From positions 1-64,000 of the forward strand of contig JASJYH010000001.1 in NCBI GenBank assembly GCA_030123675.1: DNA of 64,000 nt. Reading direction: 5' to 3'. This document shows, in pieces, positions 1 through 10,228 of the stretch (position 1 is its first letter; each line of letters opens with the position of its first letter). The notes beneath the pieces are model-generated. The model was not told where the DNA came from. It did not search any database and worked only from the letters and a program-made list of their open reading frames with translations. The stretch comes from Anaerolineae bacterium (lineage in GTDB: Bacteria; Chloroflexota; Anaerolineae; Anaerolineales; Villigracilaceae). A program made the position numbers and the translations under genes.

Positions 1-99
1 GGGATACAAGGACTTTTTGATCGTCTTTCTGTCCTAACCCAGTTTTACTTGTTCTTTGATTTCGTAGGGCTGATTATCATTGTTATTCGTAACGTCTAA
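1..99 (+). CDS. C-terminal fragment of a hydrophobic membrane protein (truncated by window edge)
   Basis: Open frame from base 1, GIQGLFDRLSVLTQFYLFFDFVGLIIIVIRNV then TAA; hydrophobic tail. Confidence 0.4.
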   Translation, partial: GIQGLFDRLSVLTQFYLFFDFVGLIIIVIRNV

Positions 100-119
100 T
101 CCAAAAAGAAAATGAAAAT

Positions 120-1655
120 ATGATCACCAGACGTGATTTCTTAAAGTTAGCCGGAATGTTACCCTTGAGCATAGCCGCGCCAAAACTTGTAAGTTCTTTG
201 CCCCCACTCCAAACTGGAAAACAGCAAAATGTGATAATTATCGTGTTTGATGCTTTATCAGCTTACAACATTTCATTGTATGGGTATGAGCGAGAGACTA
301 CACCAAACCTTGCCCGTCTGGCTGATCGGGCGATTGTATACCACAAGCATTATGCGGGTGGAAATTTCACTACACCTGGAACTGCATCACTCCTGACTGG
401 AACACTGCCTTGGACACATCGTGCCTTTTCCGTGAATGAAGAAGTCGATGACGCTTATGTAGATAAAAATGTGTTTTCTGCATTCCATAATTACCATCGA
501 CTTGCTTATACTCATAACCCATTAGTATCTACACTTCTAAGACATTTCGGAGGGGATATAGATGATCATATAAGAAGAAACACGCTCTTCTTGAAACACG
601 ATTTTATTATTCCGACCATTTTTAAAAAAGATGAAGATGTAGCTTTTATAGGATGGCTGAGAGCGATGCGAAGTAAAGAAGATGGCTATGCATATTCGTT
701 ATTTTTGTCAAGATTGGTTGAACAATATGATCGACAACTTGAAGCCAAACTTAAAAGTTTGAAACAAATCTATCCTCGTGGTGTCCCAAAACAAAGTGCT
801 GGCAATTATTTTTTACTAGAAACAGCAATTGACTGGTTTAACGAAAAAGCATCATCTTTACCTCAGCCTTTTTTGAGTTACCTTCATTTTTTTCCTCCTC
901 ATGACCCTTATCGAACTCACCATGATTTTCATGGTCAATATAAAAACGATGGATGGAACCCTGTACCAAAGGAAAAAGATGTATTATTGTTCGGTACAAA
1001 GAATTATTTCCGGAAACATATAATAAAGGAACGTAGGCACTATGATGAATTCATCCTGTATGTTGACAGAGAATTTGGAAAGCTTTTCGATAATTTGGAG
1101 CGCTTAAGATTACTGGATAATACCTGGGTAATCCTGACTTCCGACCATGGTGAAATGTTTGAACGAGGTGTTCTTGGTCACAGAACACCGCTGCTATACG
1201 AGCCTGTTATTCGCATTCCCCTGATGATCTTTGAGCCTGGACGGAAAACACGGCTGGATATTCATACATCCACCAGTGCAGTCGATTTGTTACCGACATT
1301 ATTACATGTGACCGACCAACAACCAGTGAATTGGACCGAAGGAAGGGTATTGCCACCATTTTCGAACGCTACTAGAAAACCAAGCAGAAACATCTATGTG
1401 TTAGAGGCAAGAAATAATTCGAAGTACGCGCCATTTACAGAAGCTACAACCGTATTGGTAAAAGGGAACTATAAGCTGATGTACTTTTTCGGGTATGAGG
1501 AGTTAGGTTCAGAAGGTGAACGCATTGAACTTTATGATCTTGGAAAAGATCCTGAAGAACTCAACGATCTTTCATTGATCAAGAGGGAAACGACGGCCGA
1601 ATTGCTGAATGAGCTCAAAGGAAAACTAGCAGAAGTGAACGAGCCGTATCAATAA
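120..1655 (+). CDS. Sulfatase/alkaline-phosphatase superfamily protein with Tat-like signal peptide
   Basis: TRRDFLKLAG twin-arginine motif at N-terminus; sulfatase-like NVIIIVFDALSAYNISLYGYERETTPNLARLA and TSDHGEMFERGVLGH motifs. Confidence 0.85.
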   Translation: MITRRDFLKLAGMLPLSIAAPKLVSSLPPLQTGKQQNVIIIVFDALSAYNISLYGYERETTPNLARLADRAIVYHKHYAGGNFTTPGTASLLTGTLPWTHRAFSVNEEVDDAYVDKNVFSAFHNYHRLAYTHNPLVSTLLRHFGGDIDDHIRRNTLFLKHDFIIPTIFKKDEDVAFIGWLRAMRSKEDGYAYSLFLSRLVEQYDRQLEAKLKSLKQIYPRGVPKQSAGNYFLLETAIDWFNEKASSLPQPFLSYLHFFPPHDPYRTHHDFHGQYKNDGWNPVPKEKDVLLFGTKNYFRKHIIKERRHYDEFILYVDREFGKLFDNLERLRLLDNTWVILTSDHGEMFERGVLGHRTPLLYEPVIRIPLMIFEPGRKTRLDIHTSTSAVDLLPTLLHVTDQQPVNWTEGRVLPPFSNATRKPSRNIYVLEARNNSKYAPFTEATTVLVKGNYKLMYFFGYEELGSEGERIELYDLGKDPEELNDLSLIKRETTAELLNELKGKLAEVNEPYQ

Positions 1656-1777
1656 AACGAGTTCAAAAAAGTAATTTTATCTTAGCAGTATAACCGCCGA
1701 TATTCCGATGGGATTATTCTGTTAGTCCATCGTCAGTACATTATAATCTGCCCGCTTTACGTAAATTCAACGTTCCA

Positions 1778-2533
1778 ATGAAAGATTATCTTTATCTTCA
1801 CCTACGTGACTTACCTTATTTCCGGGCCCTCCTTCGGGGTGTGGAGTCAACATATTATCAGAACATCGATTTGCCCGCACCTATTTACGATGTAGGTTGT
1901 GGCGATGGTCATTTTGCATCACTAACGTTCGACCAAAAAATTGACGTGGGGCTCGATCCTTGGCATGGACCGATCCATGAAGCCAAACTTTATAGCACAT
2001 ATCATGGATTGGTAGAGGCAGACGGCGCGCAAGCACCTTTCCCAAACAATTATTTTGCCTGTGCCGTTAGCAATTCTGTTTTAGAACACATCCCGCATAT
2101 TGAGGCAGTGCTGACTGAAACTGCGCGCGTGCTACAAAAGGGTGCCCCTTTTTATTTTTGCGTACCCAACCATCGCCATCTGACTGAGCTTTCCCTTACC
2201 CGTTTTCTGGGGAAAGGGTACACAGCGTGGTTTCGGCGTATCTCACGCCTCCATCACGCCGATGCCCCCGATGTCTGGGAGGCACGATTAGGTCACGCTG
2301 GATTTAAACTGGAGCGATGGTGGCATTATTTCTCACCGTCCGCGTTGCATGTTTTAGAATGGGGACACTATTTCGGGGTACCCTCACTCGTCGCCCATGC
2401 GGTGACTGGCAAATGGATTATTAGCCGCTCCCATTGGAATTTATGGCTGACAGAACGGTTCGTTCGGAAATATGCCTCTCCAGATCCAGTTGAAGATGGC
2501 ACATATACCTTTTACATTGCAAGAAAGGGGTGA
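1778..2533 (+). CDS. Class I SAM-dependent methyltransferase
   Basis: YDVGCGDGHFASL motif I and SNSVLEHIPHIEAVLTETARVLQKGAPFYFCVPN. Confidence 0.85.
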   Translation: MKDYLYLHLRDLPYFRALLRGVESTYYQNIDLPAPIYDVGCGDGHFASLTFDQKIDVGLDPWHGPIHEAKLYSTYHGLVEADGAQAPFPNNYFACAVSNSVLEHIPHIEAVLTETARVLQKGAPFYFCVPNHRHLTELSLTRFLGKGYTAWFRRISRLHHADAPDVWEARLGHAGFKLERWWHYFSPSALHVLEWGHYFGVPSLVAHAVTGKWIISRSHWNLWLTERFVRKYASPDPVEDGTYTFYIARKG

Positions 2534-2728
2534 GCGAGGGTGATTTTCAGGAATTTCATAATAGAGAAACCAATCCCGTTGGACTATATTTCCGATAAAA
2601 TTATTTGCAAACACTTTTCGTAAAATATCTAGTTTCCCAATCAGGCCTGTGTTGGTGGCCAATTCACTTTTATGCTATGATTCTCCGCCAAAATGGGTTG
2701 ATTCACTCTTGACCATCTATGATTAACA

Positions 2729-4900
2729 ATGAGCAACGATTCCAAAGTTCCAATTCCTGATTCCCAACAAGTAGAACCAACAGTCCTTGACCTGTTCAAA
2801 TCCATTTTCAAAGATTGGAAATCATTTTTTAATTTTGTGGCTTCCGTATTTGACGCGGCGCGACGAGAACAAATAAATCGTAGCCTTACTAAAGAACAAG
2901 CCCTAATCGTTGACCCACAACCCCAATCTATACTTTTGGATTCTCAAAAATCTCCCAGGATTCCTTGGCGAGCATTGCTCGGGGTTGGTTTTGCCTTATA
3001 TGCGCAGCAAGTTCTCGAACCAGAAGGCCGAAATGCTAGCTTCGGATTAATAATTTACACTATCTCAATTTCGCTGATCTTATGGTCCTATTTTAAAAAC
3101 GAATGGAGTTTGCCGACTTTAGCGCCTTCTCATGATCGCCATGACCCGGAGACAATCAGGTTTATCCCCTTGATTATTGCAACAGTCCTGGCAGCAATCG
3201 CTTACGCAAGTTTTGATGGAAACAGATTTGGTCTCTTTAACATAACATTTTGGTTGCTTTCCATAAGTTTTTTCGTTTATGCGTTTTGGTTACCCTATCG
3301 TCGAGTCCGCCACGAGCAAAGTGCAGAAGAGCGCCGCAAGAACAAGTTGTGGACCTTATTGGTGCTAGGCGTGGTAGTTATTGTGGTCTTCTTTCGAGTT
3401 TATCAAATAGATTCAGTCCCACCTGAACCGATCAGTGATCACGCAGAGAAGATTTTGGATGTATTCGAGATATCCCAGGGCGAAACACGAATTTTCTTCC
3501 CGCGTAATACAGGACGTGAAGCAATCCAAATGTATTGGACATTATTAATAACCTGGGTTTTTGGTACAGGGTTTACCTTTCTCAGTTTGAAGATCGGTAC
3601 CGTGATATTCGGCCTACTAACATTGCCTTATATGTATCTACTGGGTAAAGAATTTGGTGGTAAGCGTGTGGGATTGTTCGCCTTACTATTTGCAGGCATC
3701 GGATATTGGCCTAACCTGATCAGTCGCATAGGACTGCGCTTCCCGCTTTACCCCCTCTTTGTAGCGCCCACGCTCTATTATCTGATCAAGGGCTTACGTA
3801 CGCGCAACCGCAATGACTTCATTCTATCTGGCTTATTTCTCGGTTTGGGCCTCCATGGGTACAGTCCTATTAGGGTTTTGCCCATCGTGGTGGTGGTAGC
3901 AATTGTTTTGTATCTGTTTCAGACCCTATCCAAACGCGACCGGCGCGATGCCGTAATGTGGCTCGTAATACTGAGCCTTGCTTCACTGCTTGTTTTTATA
4001 CCTCTCTTGCGATATACCGTTGATTTTCCAGATACTTTCTCTTCTCGCTTTTTATCACGTGTAAGTGGGAGTGAACAGGACTTACCCGGGCCTGCACTTG
4101 AGGTTTTCTTTTCGAATTTGTGGAATGCCATGTTAATGTTTAATTGGGATGATGGCGAAGTTTGGGTTAATTCAATCACCCACCGGCCGGCATTGGATGT
4201 AGTATCAGGCGCACTTTTCCTGATTGGGATATTCCTCTTGCTGATCCGATATATTCGAAAGCGCCACTGGCTACACCTATTCCTGCTACTGTCCATTCCG
4301 CTTTTGGCGCTGCCTTCAATCTTGTCATTGGCATTCCCGGGAGAAAACCCGGCACTAAACCGTGCAGCCGCCGCGTATGTGCCGGCTTTTATTGTAGTTG
4401 GGTTAGCGCTTGATGGTCTGTTAACAGCCATTGGGCGCGGAAAGATGCGAACTATATTTGCCTGGGGGTTGACTTTGGGTTTGGTAAGTTGGTCGGGGTA
4501 TCTGAATTATGATCTTGTCTTCAACCAACATTTTGAGTCTTATCGAAAGCATGCCTGGAATTCATCAGAAATGGGTGCGATCGTCAAAGAATTCAATGAA
4601 ACGTATGGTCATACTGAAACGATCTGGATCGTTGCTTTTCCACACTGGGTGGACACACGCCTGCCAGGTGTTTGGGCAGGAATTCCTAATCGCGATTTGG
4701 CTATATGGCGTGACAATCTGCCTGAGACAGTAGAATTACCCGGGCCGAAGCTTTTTATGGTAAGAGCTAATCTACAAGTTCCGGAAGCCAACGACATGGA
4801 ATCGATAAACACACTGGAACAGCTTTACCCAAAAGGAACAACTGAACTATATAAGTCGAGTGTGCCTGGGAAGGATTTCTGGATTTTTACGGTACCTTAA
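2729..4900 (+). CDS. Multi-TM glycosyltransferase-family-39-like membrane protein
   Basis: 723 aa with many hydrophobic segments; SDHAEKILDVFEI acidic motif after a TM helix; PMT/ArnT-like layout. Confidence 0.7.
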   Translation: MSNDSKVPIPDSQQVEPTVLDLFKSIFKDWKSFFNFVASVFDAARREQINRSLTKEQALIVDPQPQSILLDSQKSPRIPWRALLGVGFALYAQQVLEPEGRNASFGLIIYTISISLILWSYFKNEWSLPTLAPSHDRHDPETIRFIPLIIATVLAAIAYASFDGNRFGLFNITFWLLSISFFVYAFWLPYRRVRHEQSAEERRKNKLWTLLVLGVVVIVVFFRVYQIDSVPPEPISDHAEKILDVFEISQGETRIFFPRNTGREAIQMYWTLLITWVFGTGFTFLSLKIGTVIFGLLTLPYMYLLGKEFGGKRVGLFALLFAGIGYWPNLISRIGLRFPLYPLFVAPTLYYLIKGLRTRNRNDFILSGLFLGLGLHGYSPIRVLPIVVVVAIVLYLFQTLSKRDRRDAVMWLVILSLASLLVFIPLLRYTVDFPDTFSSRFLSRVSGSEQDLPGPALEVFFSNLWNAMLMFNWDDGEVWVNSITHRPALDVVSGALFLIGIFLLLIRYIRKRHWLHLFLLLSIPLLALPSILSLAFPGENPALNRAAAAYVPAFIVVGLALDGLLTAIGRGKMRTIFAWGLTLGLVSWSGYLNYDLVFNQHFESYRKHAWNSSEMGAIVKEFNETYGHTETIWIVAFPHWVDTRLPGVWAGIPNRDLAIWRDNLPETVELPGPKLFMVRANLQVPEANDMESINTLEQLYPKGTTELYKSSVPGKDFWIFTVP

Positions 4901-4959
4901 TCTTAATTTGTTATGCTGCCTCAAATAAACACTACTTTTTTTGAGTAGGCCGGGAACCA

Positions 4960-7900
4960 ATGAAAAGAGAAAAAAACACTTGGATTTACGATGTACTCTT
5001 GATTGTCGTGCTAGCCGCGGCGGCCTTTTTGCGTATTTCCGGTGATGACTGGGGCGAACTTCAACACCAACATCCTGATGAATCTTTCCTTACGGGCGTT
5101 GTGGCCAACTTACGCGCGCATGAGTGCATTGATTCCGAGATCTTGATCGATATTTGTCCGCAAGACCAGCAGCGCTGGATGGGCATCGCTGATTTCTTCG
5201 CCACGAAACAATCCACGCTCAATCCTCACAATCGCGGGTTTTCTTTTTTTGTGTATGGCACTTTGCCATTATTTATTGTTCGTTACACAGCTGAAATAAT
5301 TGGTCAAACCGATCATGGCGCGTTAAAGCTGCTCGGTCGCCAGTTCTCTGCATTCGCCGACCTAGGAACCATATTTTTACTCTATCTTATTGTTGCCAGG
5401 CTTTACAACCGGCGAACAGCATTGCTAACGGCGGCATTTTCAAGTTTAGCAGTAATGCAGATTCAGCAGTCGCATTTTTTCACGACCGACTTATTCGTAA
5501 ACTTATTTTCGTTTCTGGCTATTTATTTTGCGGTAGGGATCATTACAGGCAAATCTAGACCCGCTGAAGACGATTTCCAACTCACAAATTCCCTTTCGAG
5601 TTTCTCGGGTATTAGAAAGCATCTTTGGCGTAATCCTTACTTTTGGCTTAGCTTGGGGTTTGGATTCTGCTTTGGTCTGGCCATGGCTTCCAAGCTCAAT
5701 ATCTTTCCCATGGCACTGCTTTTGCCAGGCGCATTCGCTATTCGGATCTTTACGAATAAAGAAAAACGGGAAAAGTTCCACCATGCGGATTATTGGGGTC
5801 TGATATTTTTTTACCTGAGCGCTGGTGGTTTCGCTGCCTTTATGGCTTTCCGTATTTTCCAACCCTACGCCTTTGACGGAATCTTAATTAATGAACTATG
5901 GTGGGCAAACATTGTTGAACAGCGCGCACAGGCAAATCCCGATGCAGAAGTACCATGGAACTTACAATGGGCCCGACGCAATAACTTTTATTCTTTTAAA
6001 AATCTGACATTGTGGGGTCTGGGCCTGCCACTTGGAATCCTGGCTTGGGCTGGATTCCTCACCATGGGTTGGCGCATCCTGAAGGGTGAATGGAAACACT
6101 TGTTGCTATGGGGCTGGACAGCCTTGTATTTCGGATGGCAATCGCTGCAATTTAATCCAACTATGCGCTATCAGCTTCCTATCTATCCACTGCTGGCTAT
6201 GATGGCTGCCTGGTTCATTTTTCAAATACCAAAATTTAATTTAAATATTCGGCGAGCGAAAAAAACGGGTACCTTCAACTTTACACCAATTGCAGTGATT
6301 CTTGGCATTGGCATTCTTATATCAACAGGGATATGGGCTTATGCCTTCCATACCATCTATATCCGCGAGGAGCCCCGTATGGCTGCCTCACGTTGGATTT
6401 TTCAAAACGTGCCGGGGCCAGTCAATATCCATATCCAGACGCTGGGTGATGAGATCTATAACCAGCCCTTGTCCTATTCTCTGGGTACAATCATACAAGC
6501 TGACACACCTTACGAACTAAGTTTCAGAGCCTTACGTGACGGGTTTGTGAACGAGATATCCTTGGGATATATTGTGGACGTTAGCGCATCTGGGCCACAG
6601 ACGTTAGACTTGCGTGTCGCTTCCGGACCGAATCCCGCCCCCGAACAAATTCTCGCCAAATCCAGCCTGACAACAGACTTTTCCCCACGATCTGATCCGC
6701 GCGGTGCGCCGGCCAGCCTGGCCCTTGATCAGCCACTGCAAGTATCGGAAGGCCAAACGTACTTTTTACAATTTGTGACTACAGGCGGCGAACTCAAAAT
6801 TTCTGGCTCTGCTGTTGTCAACGAGACCGATTACGATTATGGTTTGCCCTTCCGCGTTGATGGCTATGATGGCTTTGGCGGCATTTATCGCGGCGACCTT
6901 AATCTCCAAGTTTATTGGGATGACAATCCAGATAAGCTGATTCGGTTCACAGAAACGCTCGACCAAGCAGATTACATATTTATCCCGACCCATCACCAGT
7001 ATTCACAGATCACCCGGTTGCCTGAACGCTATCCCCTGACTACAGTTTATTATCGTGAGTTGTTGGGTTGTCCGTTTAGAAGCAACATAAATGAATGCTA
7101 CCGGATTGCACAGCCTGGTATGTTTTCAGGCAATCTGGGATTTGAGTTGGTTGCAGTTTTTGATTCCTACCCCAGAATTGGGCCATTCGTTATTAATGAC
7201 CAAGCGGCCGAAGAAGCCTTCACCTTCTACGATCATCCCAAAGTGATGATCTTCAAAAAGAGCACTGAGTACAACTCTGATCAGGTTGCATCCATCCTCG
7301 GTGCAGTGGACTTGACGAACGTTGTCCGTCTAACGCCTGGGCAGGCTTCTTCTTACAAGAACTTAATGTTGCCGGATGAACGCTTGGCCGAACAACGCAA
7401 TGGCGGCACCTGGTCAGATTTGTTCAATTACAACCATTTGCAGAATAAATATCCTTTTCTCGGGCTGGTAATTTGGTATTTGTTTGTGTTCCTATTGGGT
7501 TTGCTGACATACCCGATTATCCGTTTGGTATTGCCCGGCTTGGGCGATAAGGGCTATCCATTGGCGCGAATATTGGGGCTTGTTATTTTGGCATATGTCC
7601 CGTGGTTATTAGGTTCGCTAGGAGTAGCGTATAGCCGTTTGACAATTGGGCTGGTATTCGTTGGAATAGCGGTAGCAGGTATAAGTCTGGGTTGGATGCG
7701 TAGGGATGAATTGCTCGAAGAATGGCGCACCAAACGGCGTCACTTCCTGATGATCGAAGGTCTATTCCTGTCCTTCTTCGTTTTCGATTTATTAATCCGT
7801 TTGGGCAATCCTGATCTGTGGCATCCATCAAAGGGCGGCGAACGCCCTATGGATTTTTCCTACTTCAACGCTGTGCTGAAGAGTACCAGTTTCCCACCTT

Positions 7901-9858
7901 ATGATCCATGGTTTGCAGGCGGGTATATAAATTATTATTACTATGGTTTTGTGTTAGTCGGAACTCCTGTTAAATTGCTGGGCATTGTGCCGTCTATTGC
8001 ATATAACTTTATTCTGCCGACGCTGTTTGCCATCGTCGCAATAAACGCCTTCTCAATCGGTTGGAACCTTGTGGAGACTGTAAAGTCCGGACGAGATAAG
8101 AGCATTGATCAACCCGCCTCTCAGTTCAAATCTCTGCCTTTTATTGGGGGCTTTGTCTCTGCTCTTCTGATGGTTATGCTTGGGAACTTGGGCACGATCC
8201 AAATGGTGTTCCAAGCTTTCGCGCGCATTGGTGCGCTGGGTGCTGATATTCATAATTCCGGTTTTTTCCAAAAGTTGGTATGGGCGGGGAATGGCTTCAT
8301 CAAAAACCTGGTTGATGGTATTACGCTTCCTATCGGGCGTGGAGAGTGGTATTGGAACCCCAGCCGAGTGATTCCTCCCGGGCCCGGTAATGAGATTACC
8401 GAATTTCCGTTATTTACCTTTTTGTACAGTGATTTACATGCCCACATGATCGTCATGCCACTGACGCTTTTCATTATCGCATGGGCTTTGGCCACAGTGC
8501 GTGCAAAGCGCACGTCGTTGATTTCCATTACATTTGGCGCATTGGTGTTGGGCGCGATCCGTCCGGTCAATACATGGGACGTTTACACGTACATCCCGAT
8601 CGCCGCAATTGCATTGGGTTACACAGTCTATCGATACACGGACTTATCTACTAGCAGGCTGCCTTTCTCACAGGGCTTGCAGCGGGTGGGCCTGGTGCTG
8701 GCTGCGGTCGGTGGACTGATTTTGTTACAGTCTGTCTTCTATTTACCGTTTACCAATTGGTACGGCCAGGCTTATGGTGCGCTATCCCCTTGGCAGGCTT
8801 CGCAAACTCCACTGGCCTCATATTTGACTCATTGGAGTCTGTTCCTCTTCATAATTACAGCCTGGCTGATTTGGGAAACGCGCCAATGGATGGCGGTTAC
8901 ACCGGTCTCTGCACTGAAAAAATTGAAACCCTACCTACTCTTGATTGAATTGGGACTGGCGGTTTTCCTGGTAACTTTGCTTTTTATGGCGTACCGCAAT
9001 GTCTGGATCGGTTGGCTGGCATTCCCGCTTGCTACTTGGGCTGGCCTCCTTCTTTTGCGCCCTGACCAAAGCGTGACCAAACGTAGTGCCTTATTTATGA
9101 TTGGGACCGCACTTGTACTAACTTTGGTGGTTGAATTCGTATCGTTGCGCGGCGATATCGGCCGTATGAACACCTTGTTCAAACTCTACATGCAAGCCTG
9201 GACTCTGTTAGCCGTCAGCGGGGGCGCAGCATTTGCTTGGGTCTTGGCCGATATCAAATTATGGTTACCTCGCTGGCGCGTAATCTGGCAAACTATCCTA
9301 ACCATTCTTTTCGCCAGTACTGCGCTGTTCACCATCGCAGCGGCAACCGACAAGATCAGCGATCGCATAGACACAGATGCGCCCCATACGTTAGACTCGA
9401 TAACGTATATGGCCTCCGCTCAGTACTGGGATACCACGACAATTGATCTCAGCCAAGATTACCGCGCGATCCGCTGGATGCAAGACAACGTCCAAGGTTC
9501 GCCCGTGATTGTTGAGACCAACTGCCCCGAATACCGTTGGTGTTCGCGTTTCACCATCTATACTGGTCTGCCGGGCGTGGTCGGTTGGAACTGGCATCAG
9601 CGTCAGCAGCGGGCACTCATACCATCAAATCTTATTACCGAACGAGTGGAGTCTATTGGAAAGTTTTACAATACCACCGACATTGTATTTGCAAAAGATT
9701 TCCTCAGCAAATACGATGTGCGCTATATCATCGTGGGCCAGCTCGAGCATATTTATTATCCGGGTGATGGCTTGCTAAAATTTGAGCAATATAATGAAAC
9801 CTTATGGAAATCGGTTTACCATGACATTCAAACGACAATTTATGAGGTAATACCTTGA
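4960..9858 (+). CDS. Giant membrane protein: N-terminal GT39-like half plus C-terminal DUF2298 (Chlor_Arch_YYY) half
   Basis: 1632 aa; N-terminal HPDESFLTGVVANLRAHE; C-terminal GGYINYYYYGFVLVGTPVKLLG, EFPLFTFLYSDLHAHM, NTLFKLYMQAW motifs. Confidence 0.85.
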   Translation: MKREKNTWIYDVLLIVVLAAAAFLRISGDDWGELQHQHPDESFLTGVVANLRAHECIDSEILIDICPQDQQRWMGIADFFATKQSTLNPHNRGFSFFVYGTLPLFIVRYTAEIIGQTDHGALKLLGRQFSAFADLGTIFLLYLIVARLYNRRTALLTAAFSSLAVMQIQQSHFFTTDLFVNLFSFLAIYFAVGIITGKSRPAEDDFQLTNSLSSFSGIRKHLWRNPYFWLSLGFGFCFGLAMASKLNIFPMALLLPGAFAIRIFTNKEKREKFHHADYWGLIFFYLSAGGFAAFMAFRIFQPYAFDGILINELWWANIVEQRAQANPDAEVPWNLQWARRNNFYSFKNLTLWGLGLPLGILAWAGFLTMGWRILKGEWKHLLLWGWTALYFGWQSLQFNPTMRYQLPIYPLLAMMAAWFIFQIPKFNLNIRRAKKTGTFNFTPIAVILGIGILISTGIWAYAFHTIYIREEPRMAASRWIFQNVPGPVNIHIQTLGDEIYNQPLSYSLGTIIQADTPYELSFRALRDGFVNEISLGYIVDVSASGPQTLDLRVASGPNPAPEQILAKSSLTTDFSPRSDPRGAPASLALDQPLQVSEGQTYFLQFVTTGGELKISGSAVVNETDYDYGLPFRVDGYDGFGGIYRGDLNLQVYWDDNPDKLIRFTETLDQADYIFIPTHHQYSQITRLPERYPLTTVYYRELLGCPFRSNINECYRIAQPGMFSGNLGFELVAVFDSYPRIGPFVINDQAAEEAFTFYDHPKVMIFKKSTEYNSDQVASILGAVDLTNVVRLTPGQASSYKNLMLPDERLAEQRNGGTWSDLFNYNHLQNKYPFLGLVIWYLFVFLLGLLTYPIIRLVLPGLGDKGYPLARILGLVILAYVPWLLGSLGVAYSRLTIGLVFVGIAVAGISLGWMRRDELLEEWRTKRRHFLMIEGLFLSFFVFDLLIRLGNPDLWHPSKGGERPMDFSYFNAVLKSTSFPPYDPWFAGGYINYYYYGFVLVGTPVKLLGIVPSIAYNFILPTLFAIVAINAFSIGWNLVETVKSGRDKSIDQPASQFKSLPFIGGFVSALLMVMLGNLGTIQMVFQAFARIGALGADIHNSGFFQKLVWAGNGFIKNLVDGITLPIGRGEWYWNPSRVIPPGPGNEITEFPLFTFLYSDLHAHMIVMPLTLFIIAWALATVRAKRTSLISITFGALVLGAIRPVNTWDVYTYIPIAAIALGYTVYRYTDLSTSRLPFSQGLQRVGLVLAAVGGLILLQSVFYLPFTNWYGQAYGALSPWQASQTPLASYLTHWSLFLFIITAWLIWETRQWMAVTPVSALKKLKPYLLLIELGLAVFLVTLLFMAYRNVWIGWLAFPLATWAGLLLLRPDQSVTKRSALFMIGTALVLTLVVEFVSLRGDIGRMNTLFKLYMQAWTLLAVSGGAAFAWVLADIKLWLPRWRVIWQTILTILFASTALFTIAAATDKISDRIDTDAPHTLDSITYMASAQYWDTTTIDLSQDYRAIRWMQDNVQGSPVIVETNCPEYRWCSRFTIYTGLPGVVGWNWHQRQQRALIPSNLITERVESIGKFYNTTDIVFAKDFLSKYDVRYIIVGQLEHIYYPGDGLLKFEQYNETLWKSVYHDIQTTIYEVIP

Positions 9859-10223
9859 CCGACCTGATATTCCACATCGCTTCAAACGGGACCTGGCTTG
9901 CTGCCGTTAAAAAAGGCGCCTACCATTCAGACACTTTGTCCACAGAGGGATTCATCCACTGCTCGACCGCCTCCCAGATCGTGGACGTGGCCAATGCTTT
10001 CTACCAAGATCAGCGCGGCCTAGTATTGCTCGTTCTTGACCCCACCAAACTAGACGCAGAATGCAAATGGGAACCACCGGTCGAACCCGAACCGACGCAT
10101 GCGCGTGCAGGTGAATTGTTTCCACACGTTTATGGCCTGCTCAATCTAGATGCGGTCACGAATGTGATCTCATTTGAACCTGATTCAGAGGGGATTTTCA
10201 GTATGCCAAATTTGGAAACCTAA
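9855..10223 (+). CDS. DUF952 family protein
   Basis: IFHIASNGTWLAAVKKGAYHSDTLSTEGFIHCSTASQ; TTG start overlaps upstream TGA (TTGA). Confidence 0.8.
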   Translation: MTDLIFHIASNGTWLAAVKKGAYHSDTLSTEGFIHCSTASQIVDVANAFYQDQRGLVLLVLDPTKLDAECKWEPPVEPEPTHARAGELFPHVYGLLNLDAVTNVISFEPDSEGIFSMPNLET

Positions 10224-10228
10224 TCCTT

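Noticed and set aside
3919-4431. 170-aa minus-strand ORF antisense to the GT39-like gene, and dozens of similar 60-140-aa antisense or shadow ORFs in the track
   Set aside because: They lie inside strongly supported genes, lack recognisable domains or SDs and have low-complexity Arg/Ser/Pro-rich composition typical of shadow frames
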